Source: Shewanella sp. MTB7 (GTDB taxonomy: Bacteria; Pseudomonadota; Gammaproteobacteria; Enterobacterales; Shewanellaceae). From it: a DNA stretch of 64,000 nucleotides. Position numbers and translations under genes: made by a program. The stretch's first letter is position 1; every line of letters starts with the position of its first letter. The notes under the pieces are model-generated. The model saw only the letters and a program-made list of their open reading frames with translations, was not told the origin of the DNA and did not search any database. Shown here one piece after another: positions 42,497 through 54,551 of the stretch. The stretch lies in assembly GCF_027571385.1 (NCBI RefSeq), contig NZ_CP085636.1:4654001-4718000 (forward strand), in the 5' to 3' direction.

Positions 42497-42520
42497 AAAA
42501 GGCCACAAATGTGGCCTTTT
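42497..42520 (-). terminator. Rho-independent terminator after carB
   Basis: AAAAGGCCACA / TGTGGCCTTTT, 11-bp perfect stem, AA loop, followed by T6 on the minus strand. Confidence 0.9.
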
Positions 42521-42541
42521 GAACAAGATAAACTGAAAAAA

Positions 42542-45500
42542 CTACTTAATCCGTTTGTGTAACTCTTGTACCGAATTGACATTAGTTCTGTCATCAGCAG
42601 CATGGGCCATACAAGTTGCAAATGCAGCATTTAACGTCGTTGTATAGTTCACTTTATAACGCAAGGCACCACGGCGAAGTTGACGTGAATCTTCAATCGC
42701 TTGACGACCTTCAGTTGTATTCACAATATAGGTGTATTCATCATTCTTAATACGGTCAAGAATATGAGGACGACCTTCGTGTACCTTATTGACTAAGCGA
42801 GGGTTAATACCCGCTTCACCTAAGATAACCGCAGTACCATGAGTTGCATCGATCTCATAGCCTAAACCGATTAACTTCGCCGCTAAATCGACAACACGCG
42901 CCTTATCACTGTCACGAACAGACAATAGTGCACGTCCAGACTTAGGCACTTCACATGTCGCACCAAGTTGAGCTTTGGCATAGGCTTCAGCAAATGTATC
43001 ACCCACGCCCATCACTTCACCCGTTGAACGCATTTCAGGACCAAGCAAAGGATCGACACCAGGGAACTTGTTAAAAGGCAGTACCACCTCTTTCACAGAG
43101 TAATAAGGTGGAATAACTTCTTTAGTGAAGTTCTGTGATTTAAGGCTTTGGCCAGCCATCACGCGTGCTGCAATCTTAGCTAAAGGCACCCCAGTTGCTT
43201 TAGAAACAAATGGGACAGTACGTGCTGCACGTGGATTGACTTCGATCATGTAGATCTCATCATCCTTAACAGCAAACTGAACATTCATCAAACCGATAAC
43301 GCCCAGTTCCATCGCCAGTTTACCCACCTGCTCGCGCATACGATTTTGAACATCGTCACTTAAACTATATGGTGGCAGTGAACAACCTGAATCACCAGAG
43401 TGAACACCCGCTTGCTCAATGTGTTCCATGATAGAACCGATAACCACAGTTTCACCATCACATATCGCATCAATATCGACTTCTATAGCGTTATCAAGGA
43501 AACGGTCTAGCAGTACCGGTGATGCATTAGATACGCTAACTGCTTCGTTAAAGTAACGACGCAAATCTTGCTCATCATAAACAATCTCCATTGCGCGACC
43601 ACCCAATACATAAGATGGACGAACCACTAACGGATAACCGATACGCGCAGCTGAAATAACCGCTCTTTCAACAGTGGTTACTGTATCATTTTCAGGTTGC
43701 TTCATCTCAAGACGTTGGATAGCTTGCTGGAAACGTTCACGGTCTTCAGCGCGGTCAATCGCATCAGGGCTAGTGCCTATAATCGGTACGCCTGCAGCTT
43801 CTAACTCACGAGCAAGTTTCAGCGGAGTCTGACCACCGTATTGAACAATAACGCCTTTCGGCTTTTCAATACGTACAATCTCTAACACATCTTCAAGGGT
43901 TACAGGCTCGAAATATAGTCTGTCAGAAGTATCGAAATCCGTAGATACGGTTTCGGGATTACAATTGACCATAATGGTTTCATAACCATCTTCACGAAGC
44001 GCTAAGGCCGCATGAACACAACAGTAATCAAATTCAATACCTTGACCAATTCTGTTTGGTCCACCACCTAAAATCATGATCTTGTCACGATTTGATGGAG
44101 CAGCTTCACATTCCTCTTCATAAGTAGAATACATGTAAGCCGTATCCGTTGAGAATTCTGCCGCACAAGTATCGACGCGCTTATAAACCGGGAATATCTC
44201 GTGTTTGTGACGCAGTTTACGCATCTCAGATTCACTGATCCCAAGTAGTAATGACAATCTGATATCAGAGAAACCTTTACGCTTTAGTTGACGTAAAAAT
44301 GATTCACTCATGCCTGACATACCTGAATCCTTAACATCAGATTCAAGCTTAATCAGTTCTTCAATTTGAACTAAGAACCAAGGATCAATGTTCGTCAGAC
44401 CAAAAACATCATTCACAGATAATCCAGCACGGAAAGCATCGGCAATATACCAAATACGCTCAGCACCCGGCTCTTTAAGCTCATGACGAATACGTGTCAT
44501 GGCATCAGGCTCATCAATATCGATAATCGGATCTAAGCCGTTCATACCCACTTCAAGCCCACGAAGCGCTTTTTGTAGCGACTCTTGGAAGGTGCGGCCA
44601 ATGGCCATCACTTCACCCACAGACTTCATCTGAGTGGTAAGACGATCATTTGCGCCGGCAAACTTCTCAAAGTTAAAGCGGGGTAATTTAGTCACGACGT
44701 AATCGATGGAGGGTTCAAACGAGGCTGGAGTATTACCACCAGTGATATCATTTTTAAGCTCATCTAACGTATAACCGATTGCCAATTTTGCCGCTATTCT
44801 AGCGATCGGAAAGCCTGTGGCTTTCGAAGCAAGAGCTGATGAACGTGATACGCGCGGGTTCATCTCAATGATAACCATACGGCCATCAACAGGGTTGATA
44901 CCAAACTGTACGTTTGAGCCACCGGTTTCGACACCAATCTCACGCAATACTGCAAGGGATGCATTACGCATCAACTGATACTCTTTATCGGTCAGAGTTT
45001 GCGCTGGTGCAACGGTAATAGAGTCACCGGTGTGAACACCCATAGGATCAAAGTTTTCGATAGCGCAGACGATGATGCAATTGTCATTGCGATCACGTAC
45101 CACTTCCATCTCATACTCTTTCCAGCCGATCAATGACTCATCAATAAGCAGTTCACTTGTCGGTGAGAGGTCAAGACCCTGAGAACAGATCTCCTCGAAT
45201 TCCTCTTTGTTATAGGCAATACCGCCACCGCTGCCACCCATTGTAAATGACGGACGGATAATACAAGGAAAACCAAGCTCAGCAACGACGGCATTCGCTT
45301 CATCCATGGTATGAGCAATACCCGCACGAGGACACTCAAGACCAATGGATTTCATTGCCTTATCGAAACGGCTACGATCTTCAGCTTTATCAATTGCATC
45401 GGCAGTTGCACCGATCATTTCGACATTAAACTCTTTAAGAACGCCTTTACTCTCTAATTCAAGCGCACAGTTAAGTGCTGTCTGACCGCCCATGGTCGGA

Positions 45501-45760
45501 AGTATCGCATCAGGGCGCTCTTTGGCAATAATGTTACGAACAACTTCCCAGTGGATAGGCTCGATATAAGTTGCATCGGCCATCTCAGGGTCTGTCATGA
45601 TCGTTGCTGGATTAGAGTTAACCAAAATAACTCGGTAACCCTCTTCGCGCAGGGCTTTACAAGCCTGGGCACCAGAGTAATCAAACTCACATGCTTGACC
45701 AATAACAATCGGCCCAGCACCTAGGATAAGAATACTTTTTATATCTGTACGTTTTGGCAT
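42542..45760 (-). CDS. carB: carbamoyl-phosphate synthase large subunit
   Basis: 1072 residues, full length. Two homologous ATP-grasp halves (N-half [20 protein letters not shown]-half [18 protein letters not shown]) and a C-terminal regulatory MGS-type domain. Makes carbamoyl phosphate from bicarbonate, ammonia delivered by CarA, and 2 ATP, for pyrimidine and arginine synthesis. 19 nt after carA, same operon. Confidence 0.98.
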   Translation of the reverse strand: MPKRTDIKSILILGAGPIVIGQACEFDYSGAQACKALREEGYRVILVNSNPATIMTDPEMADATYIEPIHWEVVRNIIAKERPDAILPTMGGQTALNCALELESKGVLKEFNVEMIGATADAIDKAEDRSRFDKAMKSIGLECPRAGIAHTMDEANAVVAELGFPCIIRPSFTMGGSGGGIAYNKEEFEEICSQGLDLSPTSELLIDESLIGWKEYEMEVVRDRNDNCIIVCAIENFDPMGVHTGDSITVAPAQTLTDKEYQLMRNASLAVLREIGVETGGSNVQFGINPVDGRMVIIEMNPRVSRSSALASKATGFPIARIAAKLAIGYTLDELKNDITGGNTPASFEPSIDYVVTKLPRFNFEKFAGANDRLTTQMKSVGEVMAIGRTFQESLQKALRGLEVGMNGLDPIIDIDEPDAMTRIRHELKEPGAERIWYIADAFRAGLSVNDVFGLTNIDPWFLVQIEELIKLESDVKDSGMSGMSESFLRQLKRKGFSDIRLSLLLGISESEMRKLRHKHEIFPVYKRVDTCAAEFSTDTAYMYSTYEEECEAAPSNRDKIMILGGGPNRIGQGIEFDYCCVHAALALREDGYETIMVNCNPETVSTDFDTSDRLYFEPVTLEDVLEIVRIEKPKGVIVQYGGQTPLKLARELEAAGVPIIGTSPDAIDRAEDRERFQQAIQRLEMKQPENDTVTTVERAVISAARIGYPLVVRPSYVLGGRAMEIVYDEQDLRRYFNEAVSVSNASPVLLDRFLDNAIEVDIDAICDGETVVIGSIMEHIEQAGVHSGDSGCSLPPYSLSDDVQNRMREQVGKLAMELGVIGLMNVQFAVKDDEIYMIEVNPRAARTVPFVSKATGVPLAKIAARVMAGQSLKSQNFTKEVIPPYYSVKEVVLPFNKFPGVDPLLGPEMRSTGEVMGVGDTFAEAYAKAQLGATCEVPKSGRALLSVRDSDKARVVDLAAKLIGLGYEIDATHGTAVILGEAGINPRLVNKVHEGRPHILDRIKNDEYTYIVNTTEGRQAIEDSRQLRRGALRYKVNYTTTLNAAFATCMAHAADDRTNVNSVQELHKRIK

Positions 45761-45779
45761 TGCTTAAACCTTCTCCCGA

Positions 45780-46925
45780 CTATTTGGCGTTCTGACGATA
45801 CAATTCAATAAGTTCAATAAAGTGATTGAACAGTGGAGCCGCATCATTGGGTCCTGGACTCGCTTCAGGATGTCCCTGGAAGCTAAATGCTGGTTTATCC
45901 GTCAAATGAATACCTTGCAAAGAACCATCAAAGAGTGATTTATGGGTCACCTTAATGTTGGCTGGTAAGCTAGATTCATCAGCAGCAAAACCATGGTTTT
46001 GGCTAGTGATCATCACATTACCTTGCTCGATATTACTTACTGGGTGGTTTGCACCATGGTGGCCAAACTTCATCTTCAAGGTTTTAGCACCAGACGCTAA
46101 TGCTAATAACTGATGACCCAAACAGATCCCAAATACAGGGACCTCAGTTTTCAAGATCTCTTGAATAGCGGCAATCGCATAATCACATGGCTCAGGATCA
46201 CCGGGTCCATTTGACAGAAAAACCCCATCAGGATTCATGGCTAACACTGTCGATGCTGGTGTTTGAGCGGGAACAACGGTCACATCACAACCACGGTCAA
46301 CAAGCATACGTAAAATATTACGTTTTACACCGTAGTCATACGCGACGATTTTATACTTAAGATCAGATTCTGGTGTATCAACAGGCAATCCACCGACTAG
46401 ACGCCAGCTTCCACTGCGCCATTGATACTGAGTTTCAGTTGTGACTTCTTTGGCTAAATCCATGCCTTTTAGACCCGGGAAAGCTTTTGCTTCTGCAAGT
46501 GCCTTAGCCACGTCTTGCTCACCGACTAGGATACACCCAGCTTGTGCGCCTTTCTCTCGTAAAATACGGGTTAACTTACGCGTATCAATATCAGCAATAC
46601 CCACAATATTATGTGCTTTTAGGTAGTCACTGAGACATTGTTGATTACGGAAATTACTGGCTATTAAAGGAAGATCTCGAATAACCAGACCACGTGCATG
46701 CACGCTATCTGATTCTGTATCTTCATCATTGGTGCCAGTATTACCAATATGGGGATAGGTTAAAGTTACAATTTGACGAGAATATGATGGATCCGTAAGG
46801 ATCTCTTGGTAACCTGTCATTGAAGTGTTAAAAACAACTTCACCAACAGCATGTCCATCGGCACCAATAGCTGTGCCAGAGAATACAGTTCCATCTTCGA
46901 GTACGAGTAAGGCAGACTTTGTCAA
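45780..46925 (-). CDS. carA: carbamoyl-phosphate synthase small subunit
   Basis: 381 residues from TTG 46925, which has GGAGGT 4 nt upstream; the frame extends 34 unsupported codons further. Class I glutamine amidotransferase: nucleophile Cys in [14 protein letters not shown], His and Glu in [11 protein letters not shown]. Delivers ammonia to CarB. Spacing to carB is 19 nt. A weak sigma-70-like pair (TTGTCA 47017-47012, GATATT 46993-46988, 18-bp spacer) could be the promoter. Confidence 0.96.
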   Translation of the reverse strand: MTKSALLVLEDGTVFSGTAIGADGHAVGEVVFNTSMTGYQEILTDPSYSRQIVTLTYPHIGNTGTNDEDTESDSVHARGLVIRDLPLIASNFRNQQCLSDYLKAHNIVGIADIDTRKLTRILREKGAQAGCILVGEQDVAKALAEAKAFPGLKGMDLAKEVTTETQYQWRSGSWRLVGGLPVDTPESDLKYKIVAYDYGVKRNILRMLVDRGCDVTVVPAQTPASTVLAMNPDGVFLSNGPGDPEPCDYAIAAIQEILKTEVPVFGICLGHQLLALASGAKTLKMKFGHHGANHPVSNIEQGNVMITSQNHGFAADESSLPANIKVTHKSLFDGSLQGIHLTDKPAFSFQGHPEASPGPNDAAPLFNHFIELIELYRQNAK

Positions 46926-47081
46926 CGCGACCTCCAAAAAGAGCCAAGCCACTAAAATATAATGTTTTTTCTTGCTTTTAAAATACCAATATCCGCACAA
47001 ATACGAAATTTTGACAAATTCGGGCAACTATATATGAGTTAGTGCACTTGGTCTATAAATTTAATTTTTAAAATGCTAAAA

Positions 47082-47104
47082 AAAACCGCCAATTTGACGG
47101 TTTT
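47082..47104 (-). terminator. terminator after dapB
   Basis: AAAACCG / CGGTTTT with a 9-nt loop, then T-rich minus-strand sequence. Separates dapB from carA. Confidence 0.72.
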
Positions 47105-47113
47105 ACAAAATAG

Positions 47114-47947
<834 letters not shown>

Positions 47948-47997
47948 TTATTCTTTACTGACAGACATAATGACAGTGCTAAAATTTTCTCAAAAAA

Positions 47998-48021
47998 AAG
48001 CCTAAGCATCTGCTTAGGCTT
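47998..48021 (-). terminator. Rho-independent terminator after fklB
   Basis: AAGCCTAAGCA / TGCTTAGGCTT, 11-bp perfect stem, TC loop, then T6 and more on the minus strand. Confidence 0.9.
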
Positions 48022-48027
48022 CTAATA

Positions 48028-48645
48028 TTACAGAATGTCGAGCAGTTCGACTTCAAATACTAGCGCCGAATATGGCGGGATAGATGCACCGGCTCCACGC
48101 TCACCGTAAGCTAAGTGATGCGGTACATAAAGCCTCCACTTAGAACCCACAGGCATTAGCTGAAGTGCTTCAGTCCAACCAGCAATAACACCCGAGACTG
48201 GGAACTCGGCTGGCTGATCACGCACAACTGAACTATCGAACACATCACCATTAATGAAAGTACCATGATAATGGGTACGAACAGTCGCATCTAGGCTTGG
48301 CTTTTCGCCAGTACCTTCGGTAATGATTTCATACTGTAGACCAGACTCTAATGTCAAAATACCATCACGCTTGGCAATTTCAGCAAGGAATATTTCACCT
48401 TCAGCTGAAGCGGCTTCTGCCGCAGCTTCCTGCACCTTTTGAATACGCTGACTGATCTCAGTAAATGCAGCCTGAAGATCTTGCATAGCAACTTGACTCT
48501 CTATACCGTCAAACGCATCAGATAAACCGAGCTGTACAGCTGAGATATCGATACCTTCAAAAGAGTTAGCAGCTAGCTGCTCACCAAGTTGGCGACCAAC
48601 ACCGTAACTTGCTTGTGCTTCAATAGTAGTAAACTTGTCAGACAT
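48028..48645 (-). CDS. fklB: FKBP22-type peptidyl-prolyl isomerase FklB
   Basis: 205 residues. An N-terminal helical dimerisation domain begins FTTIEAQASYGVGRQLGEQL; the C-terminal FKBP domain carries VRTHYHGTFINGDVFDSS and AYGERGAGASIPPYSALVFEVELLDIL. There is no signal peptide, so it is cytoplasmic and closer to FklB than to periplasmic FkpA. FKBP22 is known in Shewanella as a cold-inducible isomerase. Confidence 0.93.
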   Translation of the reverse strand: MSDKFTTIEAQASYGVGRQLGEQLAANSFEGIDISAVQLGLSDAFDGIESQVAMQDLQAAFTEISQRIQKVQEAAAEAASAEGEIFLAEIAKRDGILTLESGLQYEIITEGTGEKPSLDATVRTHYHGTFINGDVFDSSVVRDQPAEFPVSGVIAGWTEALQLMPVGSKWRLYVPHHLAYGERGAGASIPPYSALVFEVELLDIL

Positions 48646-48713
48646 AATGATTCTACTCTCAGTTATTCAATTAATTTTCGCGCAGTAGCTTAACATAACC
48701 ACAAAACAGATAC

Positions 48714-49530
48714 TTAATTTGATCTCGATTTTTTATCAATTTTACACGTCTGTTTAATCCTAGCCTGACTTGCCTTATATAAAGGAGCAACCTGTGTCTG
48801 CATCTTATTCAAATCATCAATTCTGTGGTCATGGGAGGGATGCGTTGCAAGAAGCTCGGGACCTTGGTCACCACCTTGCTTAGCCATATTTTGCCAGAGC
48901 ACCATGCTCTGACTCGGATCAAATCCCGCTCTTGCCATTAACTCAATCCCCATAATATCCGCTTCACTCTCCTGTTCACGGCCATAGGGTAGAATAAAGC
49001 CCACTTGGGTACCTAAACCTAATGCAGCCATATAGAGGTCTTTATTATTCACCCCGCCAGCAACCAGTGCCACATCAGCCAACTGCATTCCCATACCTGT
49101 CATCTGAGTTCGAGAAACCTGCTCATTACTGTGATTAGCCAAAACGTGTGCCACTTCATGCCCTATTACTGTAGCAAGTTGATCTTCATTTTCAGCCACC
49201 TTCAACAATCCTTGTGTAAACCCCGATATGACCACCAGGTAGTGCAAAGGCATTAACTTGGGGGGATTCAAACACCACAATATCCCAAGGTAAATTCGAT
49301 GTAGGCAGCACGCTTGTGATCCGGTTCGCGACACAATCTACATAACGATTGAGTTTGGCATCTTGACTCACTTTCTCTTGCTTCTTTATCTGCTCAAACG
49401 AACTTGCCCCCATCTGATCTATCTCTTGAGAGGAAAAAAGTAGTATCTGACTTCGTCCCGTTGGTGACTGGCTAGTCGCACAGCCCATTAACCCGAAGGT
49501 CAACAGAAGTAATACAGGTAACAATTTCAT
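48714..49530 (-). pseudogene. M48 family lipoprotein metalloprotease, frameshifted (LoiP/YggG-like)
   Basis: Two overlapping frames make one family protein. The first (49530-49192) starts MKLLPVLLLLTFGLMGCATS with a lipobox and runs to ALPGGHIGVYT. The second frame carries GLLKVAENEDQLATVIGHEVAHVLANH with the zinc motif HEVAH and the third ligand region ESEADIMGIEL. One extra A near 49217 (TACACAAGGATTG instead of TACACAGGATTG) shifts the frame and leads to a stop at 49192. Without it the product is about 271 aa. It may be a true mutation, a sequencing error or, less likely, a regulated +1 shift. Confidence 0.85.
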
Positions 49531-49561
49531 TGATAAATAGTCCTTTAATAAATACTTCTAG

Positions 49562-49619
49562 GTTCTAGGCTAGATTATTAGCTGGTTCTAGTTCTAGGCT
49601 AGATTACTAGCTGGTTCCA
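49562..49619. repeat. 29-bp tandem duplication next to the heptamer array
   Basis: Two copies (49562-49590, 49591-49619) of gttctaggctagatta-y-tagctggttc-y-a, differing at two positions. The unit is itself rich in the CTAG-containing heptamer sequence. Confidence 0.85.
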
Positions 49620-49626
49620 GGTTCTA

Positions 49627-49766
49627 TTCTAGGTTCTAGGTTCTAGGTTCTAGGTTCTAGGTTCTAGGTTCTAGGTTCTAGGTTCTAGGTTCTAGGTTCT
49701 AGGTTCTAGGTTCTAGGTTCTAGGTTCTAGGTTCTAGGTTCTAGGTTCTAGGTTCTAGGTTCTAGG
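49627..49766. repeat. TTCTAGG x20 microsatellite
   Basis: 140 bp made of 20 perfect copies of the heptamer TTCTAGG. It lies about 97 bp upstream of the start of the minus-strand M48 protease gene. Outside any coding frame. Confidence 0.97.
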
Positions 49767-49904
49767 CAATATTCTATCAAACTTTTATCAACCTTAGTGC
49801 AACAGATAACGGAACATTATTTGGTAACACCAAGAAATGCACGACTGAATTGAGCCAGGAGGTAGAGTAACGCACGGAGCTGTTACCGATGGAGTATTAC
49901 AGGT

Positions 49905-50003
49905 GCCATGACGCTCGGGATAACTCTTGTTAAGGGAAGTCCCTATATAAATCCCTTCCATCGCAGTCCTTGCGATCAGGGATAAGCACCTCCATGTGCA
50001 AAA
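49905..50003. repeat. dispersed hairpin repeat copy C (before the dnaJ terminator)
   Basis: Contains TCGCA-GTCCT-TGCGA (49961-49975), gatcagggataag and GCAC-CTCCAT-GTGC (49986-49999), then A6 running into the terminator. Matches copies A and B over the last 40-50 bp. Confidence 0.75.
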
Positions 50004-50034
50004 AAGCCCCGTTTTGCGTTAGCAAACGGGGCTT
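50004..50034 (-). terminator. Rho-independent terminator after dnaJ
   Basis: AAGCCCCGTTTTGC / GCAAACGGGGCTT with one bulged T and a GTTA loop, then TTTT on the minus strand. Confidence 0.88.
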
Positions 50035-50078
50035 CGTAAACTTAATTTCAGCTTTTCGACTATTTTTTAATTCTAGGG

Positions 50079-51209
50079 TTAGCCATTTAGATCTTGAAAA
50101 AACTTCTTCACACCGTCAAAGAACCCCTCAGCCTTAGGGCTGTGTTTCTTAGATGATGAACCCGTTAAGGTTTCATCGAACTCGCGAAGTAGCTCTTTTT
50201 GACGCTCGTTAAGTTTAACCGGCGTCTCCATCACAACCTTACACAGCAAATCACCTACTGCATGGCTACGTACAGACTTCACACCTTTACCACGCATGCG
50301 GAACATACGACCAGTTTGTGTTTCTGCTGGGATCTTAAGGTTAACCTTGCCATCAAGTGTTGGCACTTCAATCTCACCGCCAAGACCTGCTTTACCGAAT
50401 GAAATTGGCACTTCGCAATAGAGGTTATTACCATCACGAACAAAAATAGCATGTTCTCGCACACTCACTTGTACATAGAGATCGCCGGGAGGTGCACCAA
50501 ACTCGCCCGCTTCACCTTCACCAGATAGACGAATACGATCGCCATTATCAACTCCGGCAGGGATCTTAACCGATAAGGTTTTGCTCTTCTCGACGCGACC
50601 TTCACCATGACACTTATTACATGGATCTTTAATGATTTTACCGCGACCATGACAGGTTGGACAGGCTTGTTGAACCGCAAAAAAGCCTTGACGCATCTGA
50701 ACTTGGCCTTGACCGTGACACGTGCCACAAGTCGTAGGTGAAGTGCCTTTCTTAGCACCGCTACCATCACAAACATCACAAGTCGTCAGCTTTGGAATAC
50801 GTAACTCTTTCGTTAACCCTTTCACGGCCTCTTCAAGAGACAACTCTAAGTTATAACGCAGATCACTACCACGAGCAGCTTGACGCTGACCACCGCCACG
50901 ACGACCACCACCAAAGATGTCACCGAATACATCACCAAATACGTCACCAAAGTCAGCACTACCGCCACCATGACCGCGATTAGGATCAACCCCCGCATGA
51001 CCAAATTGATCATAGGCGGCTTTCTTATCGCTATCGGTCAGAATCTCGTAAGCCTCTTTGATCTCTTTAAAATTGGTTTCAGCTTGCTTATCATCTGGAT
51101 TGCGATCCGGATGGAATTTCATGGCTAAACGTTTGTAAGCTTTTTTTATTTCACGTTCGCTAGCGTCACGCCCAACACTTAGTACTTCGTAATAATCTCG
51201 CTTTGACAT
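50079..51209 (-). CDS. dnaJ: chaperone DnaJ
   Basis: 376 residues. J domain with HPD (MKFHPDRNP), Gly/Phe-rich linker ([16 protein letters not shown]), four CxxCxGxG zinc repeats ([32 protein letters not shown]) and C-terminal substrate domains. Co-chaperone that stimulates DnaK. 115 bp after dnaK, separated by a hairpin. Confidence 0.98.
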   Translation of the reverse strand: MSKRDYYEVLSVGRDASEREIKKAYKRLAMKFHPDRNPDDKQAETNFKEIKEAYEILTDSDKKAAYDQFGHAGVDPNRGHGGGSADFGDVFGDVFGDIFGGGRRGGGQRQAARGSDLRYNLELSLEEAVKGLTKELRIPKLTTCDVCDGSGAKKGTSPTTCGTCHGQGQVQMRQGFFAVQQACPTCHGRGKIIKDPCNKCHGEGRVEKSKTLSVKIPAGVDNGDRIRLSGEGEAGEFGAPPGDLYVQVSVREHAIFVRDGNNLYCEVPISFGKAGLGGEIEVPTLDGKVNLKIPAETQTGRMFRMRGKGVKSVRSHAVGDLLCKVVMETPVKLNERQKELLREFDETLTGSSSKKHSPKAEGFFDGVKKFFQDLNG

Positions 51210-51268
51210 AATCTCACGCTTTTTTTTTGCTGAAGTTACAGTTAATCTCTTAGCTAATCTTGTGACAA

Positions 51269-51296
51269 CGGGCGTTAGAGTTTCCCCTAACGCCCG
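51269..51296 (-). terminator. hairpin between dnaK and dnaJ
   Basis: CGGGCGTTAG / CTAACGCCCG, 10-bp perfect stem, 8-nt loop. There is no T tract after it, so it is more likely an mRNA processing/stability element or partial terminator than a full stop. Confidence 0.55.
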
Positions 51297-51324
51297 TGTG
51301 CAATAATGTCGGGGTTAGCCTCTA

Positions 51325-53247
51325 TTATTTCTTGTCATCTTTTACTTCTTCAAACTCAGCATCAACAACATCTTCATCTGGCTTAGCAGCTTTGGCTTCA
51401 CCTTGTGAAGCTTGCTGACCTTGCTCTGCTTGAGCTTTGGCTTGAGCAATTTCCATCAACTTAGAAGACGCTTCCATTAGCTCTTGAGTTGCCTTATCGA
51501 TTGCTTCTTTGTCTTTACCTTTAGTCGCGGTATCAACAGCTGCCATCGCAGCTTCAATCTTCTCTTTGTCGTCGCTTGATAATGCTTCGCCAGCTTCTTC
51601 AATCTGCTTCTTAGTCGAATGAACCATACCATCGGCTTGATTACGCGCAACGACTAGCTCTTCGAACTTAGCATCTTCATCTGCATGCGCTTCAGCATCA
51701 CGTACCATGGCTTCAACTTCTTCTTCACTTAGACCAGAAGAGGCTTTAATGGTGATGTTCTGCGCTTTACCGGTTTTCTTATCGGTTGCAGAAACATGCA
51801 AGATACCATCGGCATCAATATCGAAAGCAACCTCAACTTGTGGCTGACCACGTGGTGCAGGTTCGATACCCTCTAGGTTAAATTGGCCCAGAGACTTGTT
51901 GCCACTTGATTGCTTACGCTCACCTTGAAGTACATGAATGGTTACCGCACTTTGGTTGTCGTCAGCAGTCGAAAAGGTTTGTGAAGCCTTAGTCGGGATA
52001 GTGGTGTTCTTCTCGATAAGCTTAGTCATTACGCTACCCATAGTCTCAATACCTAGAGACAGAGGCGTAACGTCAAGTAAAAGTACATCTTTCACTTCAC
52101 CAGAAAGTACACCAGCTTGAACTGCAGCACCGATAGCAACCGCTTCATCAGGGTTAACGTCTTGACGTAACTCTTTACCAAAAAAAGCTGAAACTTCAGT
52201 GCGTACTTTAGGCATACGAGTCTGACCACCAACAAGAATAACTTCGTTGATATCTGAAACGCTTAAATCTGCATCAGCAAGCGCAACTTTCAGAGGCTCT
52301 AGAGTACGAGTGATCAAATCTTCAACCAAAGACTCAAGTTTGGCACGAGTGATCTTGACCACTAAATGCTTAGGACCTGATGCATCGGCAGTGATGTAAG
52401 GTAGATTCACTTCAGTTTGAGTCGTACTTGAAAGTTCGATCTTCGCTTTTTCAGCCGCTTCTTTTAGACGCTGCATAGCCAACGGATCTTTACGTAAGTT
52501 CATGCCTTGATCTTTTTCGAACTCATCAGCAAGATACTTAATCATACGGTTATCAAAATCTTCACCACCTAAGTGGGTATCACCGTTAGTTGCAAGCACT
52601 TCAAACGTCTGCTCACCATCTACGCTGTCAATTTCAATGATAGAGATATCAAATGTACCACCACCTAAATCGTATACAGCAACAATATTGTCGCCTTGCT
52701 TCTTATCAATACCATAAGCAAGTGCAGCCGCTGTTGGCTCGTTGATAATACGCTTAACTTCAAGACCTGCGATACGGCCAGCATCTTTAGTCGCTTGACG
52801 CTGTGAATCGTTGAAGTATGCAGGAACAGTAATAACTGCTTCTGTTACTTCTTCACCTAGAAAATCTTCGGCAGTCTTCTTCATCTTTTTAAGAATTTCA
52901 GCAGAAACCTGTGGCGGAGCCATCTTCTTACCGTGAGCTTCAACCCAAGCATCACCGTTATCAGCTGCAATGATTTTGAATGGCATAATGTCAACATCAC
53001 GTTGAACTTCGTCATCTTTAAAACGACGACCAATAAGACGCTTAATCGCGTAGAAAGTGTTAGTTGGGTTTGTAACAGCCTGACGCTTTGCAGGTTGACC
53101 CACTAATATTTCGTCACCGGTGTAAGCGACGATTGAAGGAGTCGTACGATCGCCTTCGGCATTTTCCAATACGCGTGCTACGCCACCATCTAACACAGCT
53201 ACGCAAGAGTTAGTTGTGCCTAAATCGATACCAATAATTTTACCCAT
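51325..53247 (-). CDS. dnaK: chaperone DnaK (Hsp70)
   Basis: 640 residues. ATPase domain from [16 protein letters not shown] with [17 protein letters not shown] and the [11 protein letters not shown] region, linker [12 protein letters not shown], substrate domain, lid and the acidic tail [13 protein letters not shown]. Gene start follows AGGAGC. Expression is likely heat-shock driven, from the sigma-32-type promoter upstream. Confidence 0.99.
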   Translation of the reverse strand: MGKIIGIDLGTTNSCVAVLDGGVARVLENAEGDRTTPSIVAYTGDEILVGQPAKRQAVTNPTNTFYAIKRLIGRRFKDDEVQRDVDIMPFKIIAADNGDAWVEAHGKKMAPPQVSAEILKKMKKTAEDFLGEEVTEAVITVPAYFNDSQRQATKDAGRIAGLEVKRIINEPTAAALAYGIDKKQGDNIVAVYDLGGGTFDISIIEIDSVDGEQTFEVLATNGDTHLGGEDFDNRMIKYLADEFEKDQGMNLRKDPLAMQRLKEAAEKAKIELSSTTQTEVNLPYITADASGPKHLVVKITRAKLESLVEDLITRTLEPLKVALADADLSVSDINEVILVGGQTRMPKVRTEVSAFFGKELRQDVNPDEAVAIGAAVQAGVLSGEVKDVLLLDVTPLSLGIETMGSVMTKLIEKNTTIPTKASQTFSTADDNQSAVTIHVLQGERKQSSGNKSLGQFNLEGIEPAPRGQPQVEVAFDIDADGILHVSATDKKTGKAQNITIKASSGLSEEEVEAMVRDAEAHADEDAKFEELVVARNQADGMVHSTKKQIEEAGEALSSDDKEKIEAAMAAVDTATKGKDKEAIDKATQELMEASSKLMEIAQAKAQAEQGQQASQGEAKAAKPDEDVVDAEFEEVKDDKK

Positions 53248-53301
53248 TGTGGTGCTCCTGAAATCTTTTCTATATAAAAGCTAATTTGTCATCTGATGGA
53301 G

Positions 53302-53330
53302 ATATGGGGACGGACTAAACTAATTTCAAG
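53302..53330 (-). promoter_or_regulatory. sigma-32 (heat-shock) promoter of dnaKJ
   Basis: On the minus strand CTTGAAA (53330-53324), 14-bp spacer, CCCCATAT (53309-53302). This fits the sigma-32 consensus CTTGAAA-N12-14-CCCCATNT and lies 55-83 bp upstream of the dnaK start. Confidence 0.88.
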
Positions 53331-53596
53331 TTAAAGCTTTATTGCTTTGCTTAAAACAGTAACGCTAGATCCAAGGTGTCTCAATATCTTTCCTTAAACC
53401 CTATATTGGGCCTTGGGTATCAATTACAAGGGGAGATAACAAAAAAGAACTAAACCCTCAATTTTTTGATCTATGACGTACTATCAAATAGTGAATACTA
53501 TATAATGAATGCAATTAAGAAGTGCAGTTGATTGATGTCATGTTCTCAGATGAAACCACAATCCACTGCTTAGTCGTCTCTTGTGAGTAATAAAAA
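53331..53596. other. intergenic region between dnaK promoter and DMT transporter gene
   Basis: About 265 bp between divergent units. It should contain the promoter of the plus-strand transporter. I see no gene, palindrome or repeat copy. Confidence 0.4.
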
Positions 53597-54517
53597 TTGA
53601 AACAATCTAATCAGGCTTATGTTTACGGCATAGGCGCTGTATGCCTATGGTCAACTGTTGCCTCCGCCTTTAAACTGGCGCTGGAACACTTTACCCCTTT
53701 ACAGCTGGTATTGGTCGCTGTCACCACTTCGATTGTAGCCCTTGGAATCATTCTTGTTGTTCAACGAAAACTCAATCTGATTAAAACTCAGTTTGTTGCA
53801 CGTCCATACTTTTACCTGCAGACAGGCTTAATTAATCCGTTTCTCTATTATCTAGTGCTTTTTAAAGCCTATGACCTGCTGCCCGCTCAGCAGGCATTAT
53901 CACTCAATTATACTTGGGCCATACTCTTGCCACTCCTTTCTGTTCCTATGCTGGCGCAGAAACTTCGTAAAAGTGATATGGTCGCCGCAATTGTCGCCTA
54001 TTTTGGTGTATTCGTTATTGCTACCAACGGTAACCTCACTGGTTTCTCATTTGAGAGTGGAACAGGGGTCATCCTAGCACTAACCAGTACCTTACTCTGG
54101 TCTCTCTACTGGATCATCAATACCAAAGATAAAGGCGATCCAGTTGTCAGCCTACTCTTAAGCTTCTTAGTCGGATTTCCCTTTATTCTTGGCACACTGT
54201 TATTGACTCAAGAGCTACCAAGCTGGAACTTGCAAGCTTTTGCTGCAGGTATCTATGTGGGTTTTTTCGAAATGGGGATCACTTTCGTGCTTTGGTTAAT
54301 TGCACTTAAAAAAGCTGACCGCACCGCAAGTATTAGTACTATGGCTTTTATGTCGCCTGTCATGAGCATAGGTTTTATTGCCTGGATCTTACAAGAGGAG
54401 ATAGCCCGCTCCACCTACGTAGGGCTAGGACTTATCTTAATAGCATTAGCACTGCAGCAACTGCTGCCACTACTTAACAAACTAAAACTAAAGAGTGGTA
54501 CTACCCACTCTCATTAA
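53597..54517 (+). CDS. DMT superfamily (EamA) transporter
   Basis: 306 residues, about ten membrane helices in two EamA repeats (GIGAVCLWSTVASAFKLAL and GVILALTSTLLWSLYWIINTK). Members export or import metabolites such as amino acids or nucleotide-related compounds; the substrate here is unknown. No ATG is near the N-terminus: the start is a TTG (KQSNQAYVYGIGAV), with poor ribosome-site support. Confidence 0.82.
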   Translation: MKQSNQAYVYGIGAVCLWSTVASAFKLALEHFTPLQLVLVAVTTSIVALGIILVVQRKLNLIKTQFVARPYFYLQTGLINPFLYYLVLFKAYDLLPAQQALSLNYTWAILLPLLSVPMLAQKLRKSDMVAAIVAYFGVFVIATNGNLTGFSFESGTGVILALTSTLLWSLYWIINTKDKGDPVVSLLLSFLVGFPFILGTLLLTQELPSWNLQAFAAGIYVGFFEMGITFVLWLIALKKADRTASISTMAFMSPVMSIGFIAWILQEEIARSTYVGLGLILIALALQQLLPLLNKLKLKSGTTHSH

Positions 54518-54551
54518 TTGAACGCTTTACTCTGAATACAAAAAGCACCAT

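Larger units (their letters stand above)
49531..50003. other. intergenic region with VNTR and repeat copy C
   Basis: About 470 bp without a gene: the presumed promoter of the M48 gene, a 29-bp duplication, 20 heptamers, about 140 bp of unremarkable sequence and repeat copy C leading into the dnaJ terminator. Confidence 0.7.

Noticed and set aside
49192..49230. Programmed +1 frameshift in the M48 gene
   Set aside because: No known slippery sequence or stimulatory stop/Shine-Dalgarno arrangement is visible; a mutation or sequencing error is simpler.
49627..49766. CRISPR array
   Set aside because: The repeat is a spacerless 7-bp tandem unit; no spacers and no cas genes.
51210..51324. dnaK-dnaJ hairpin as a full terminator
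   Set aside because: The stem is strong but no U tract follows, and dnaJ is normally co-transcribed with dnaK; it is listed only as a hairpin.
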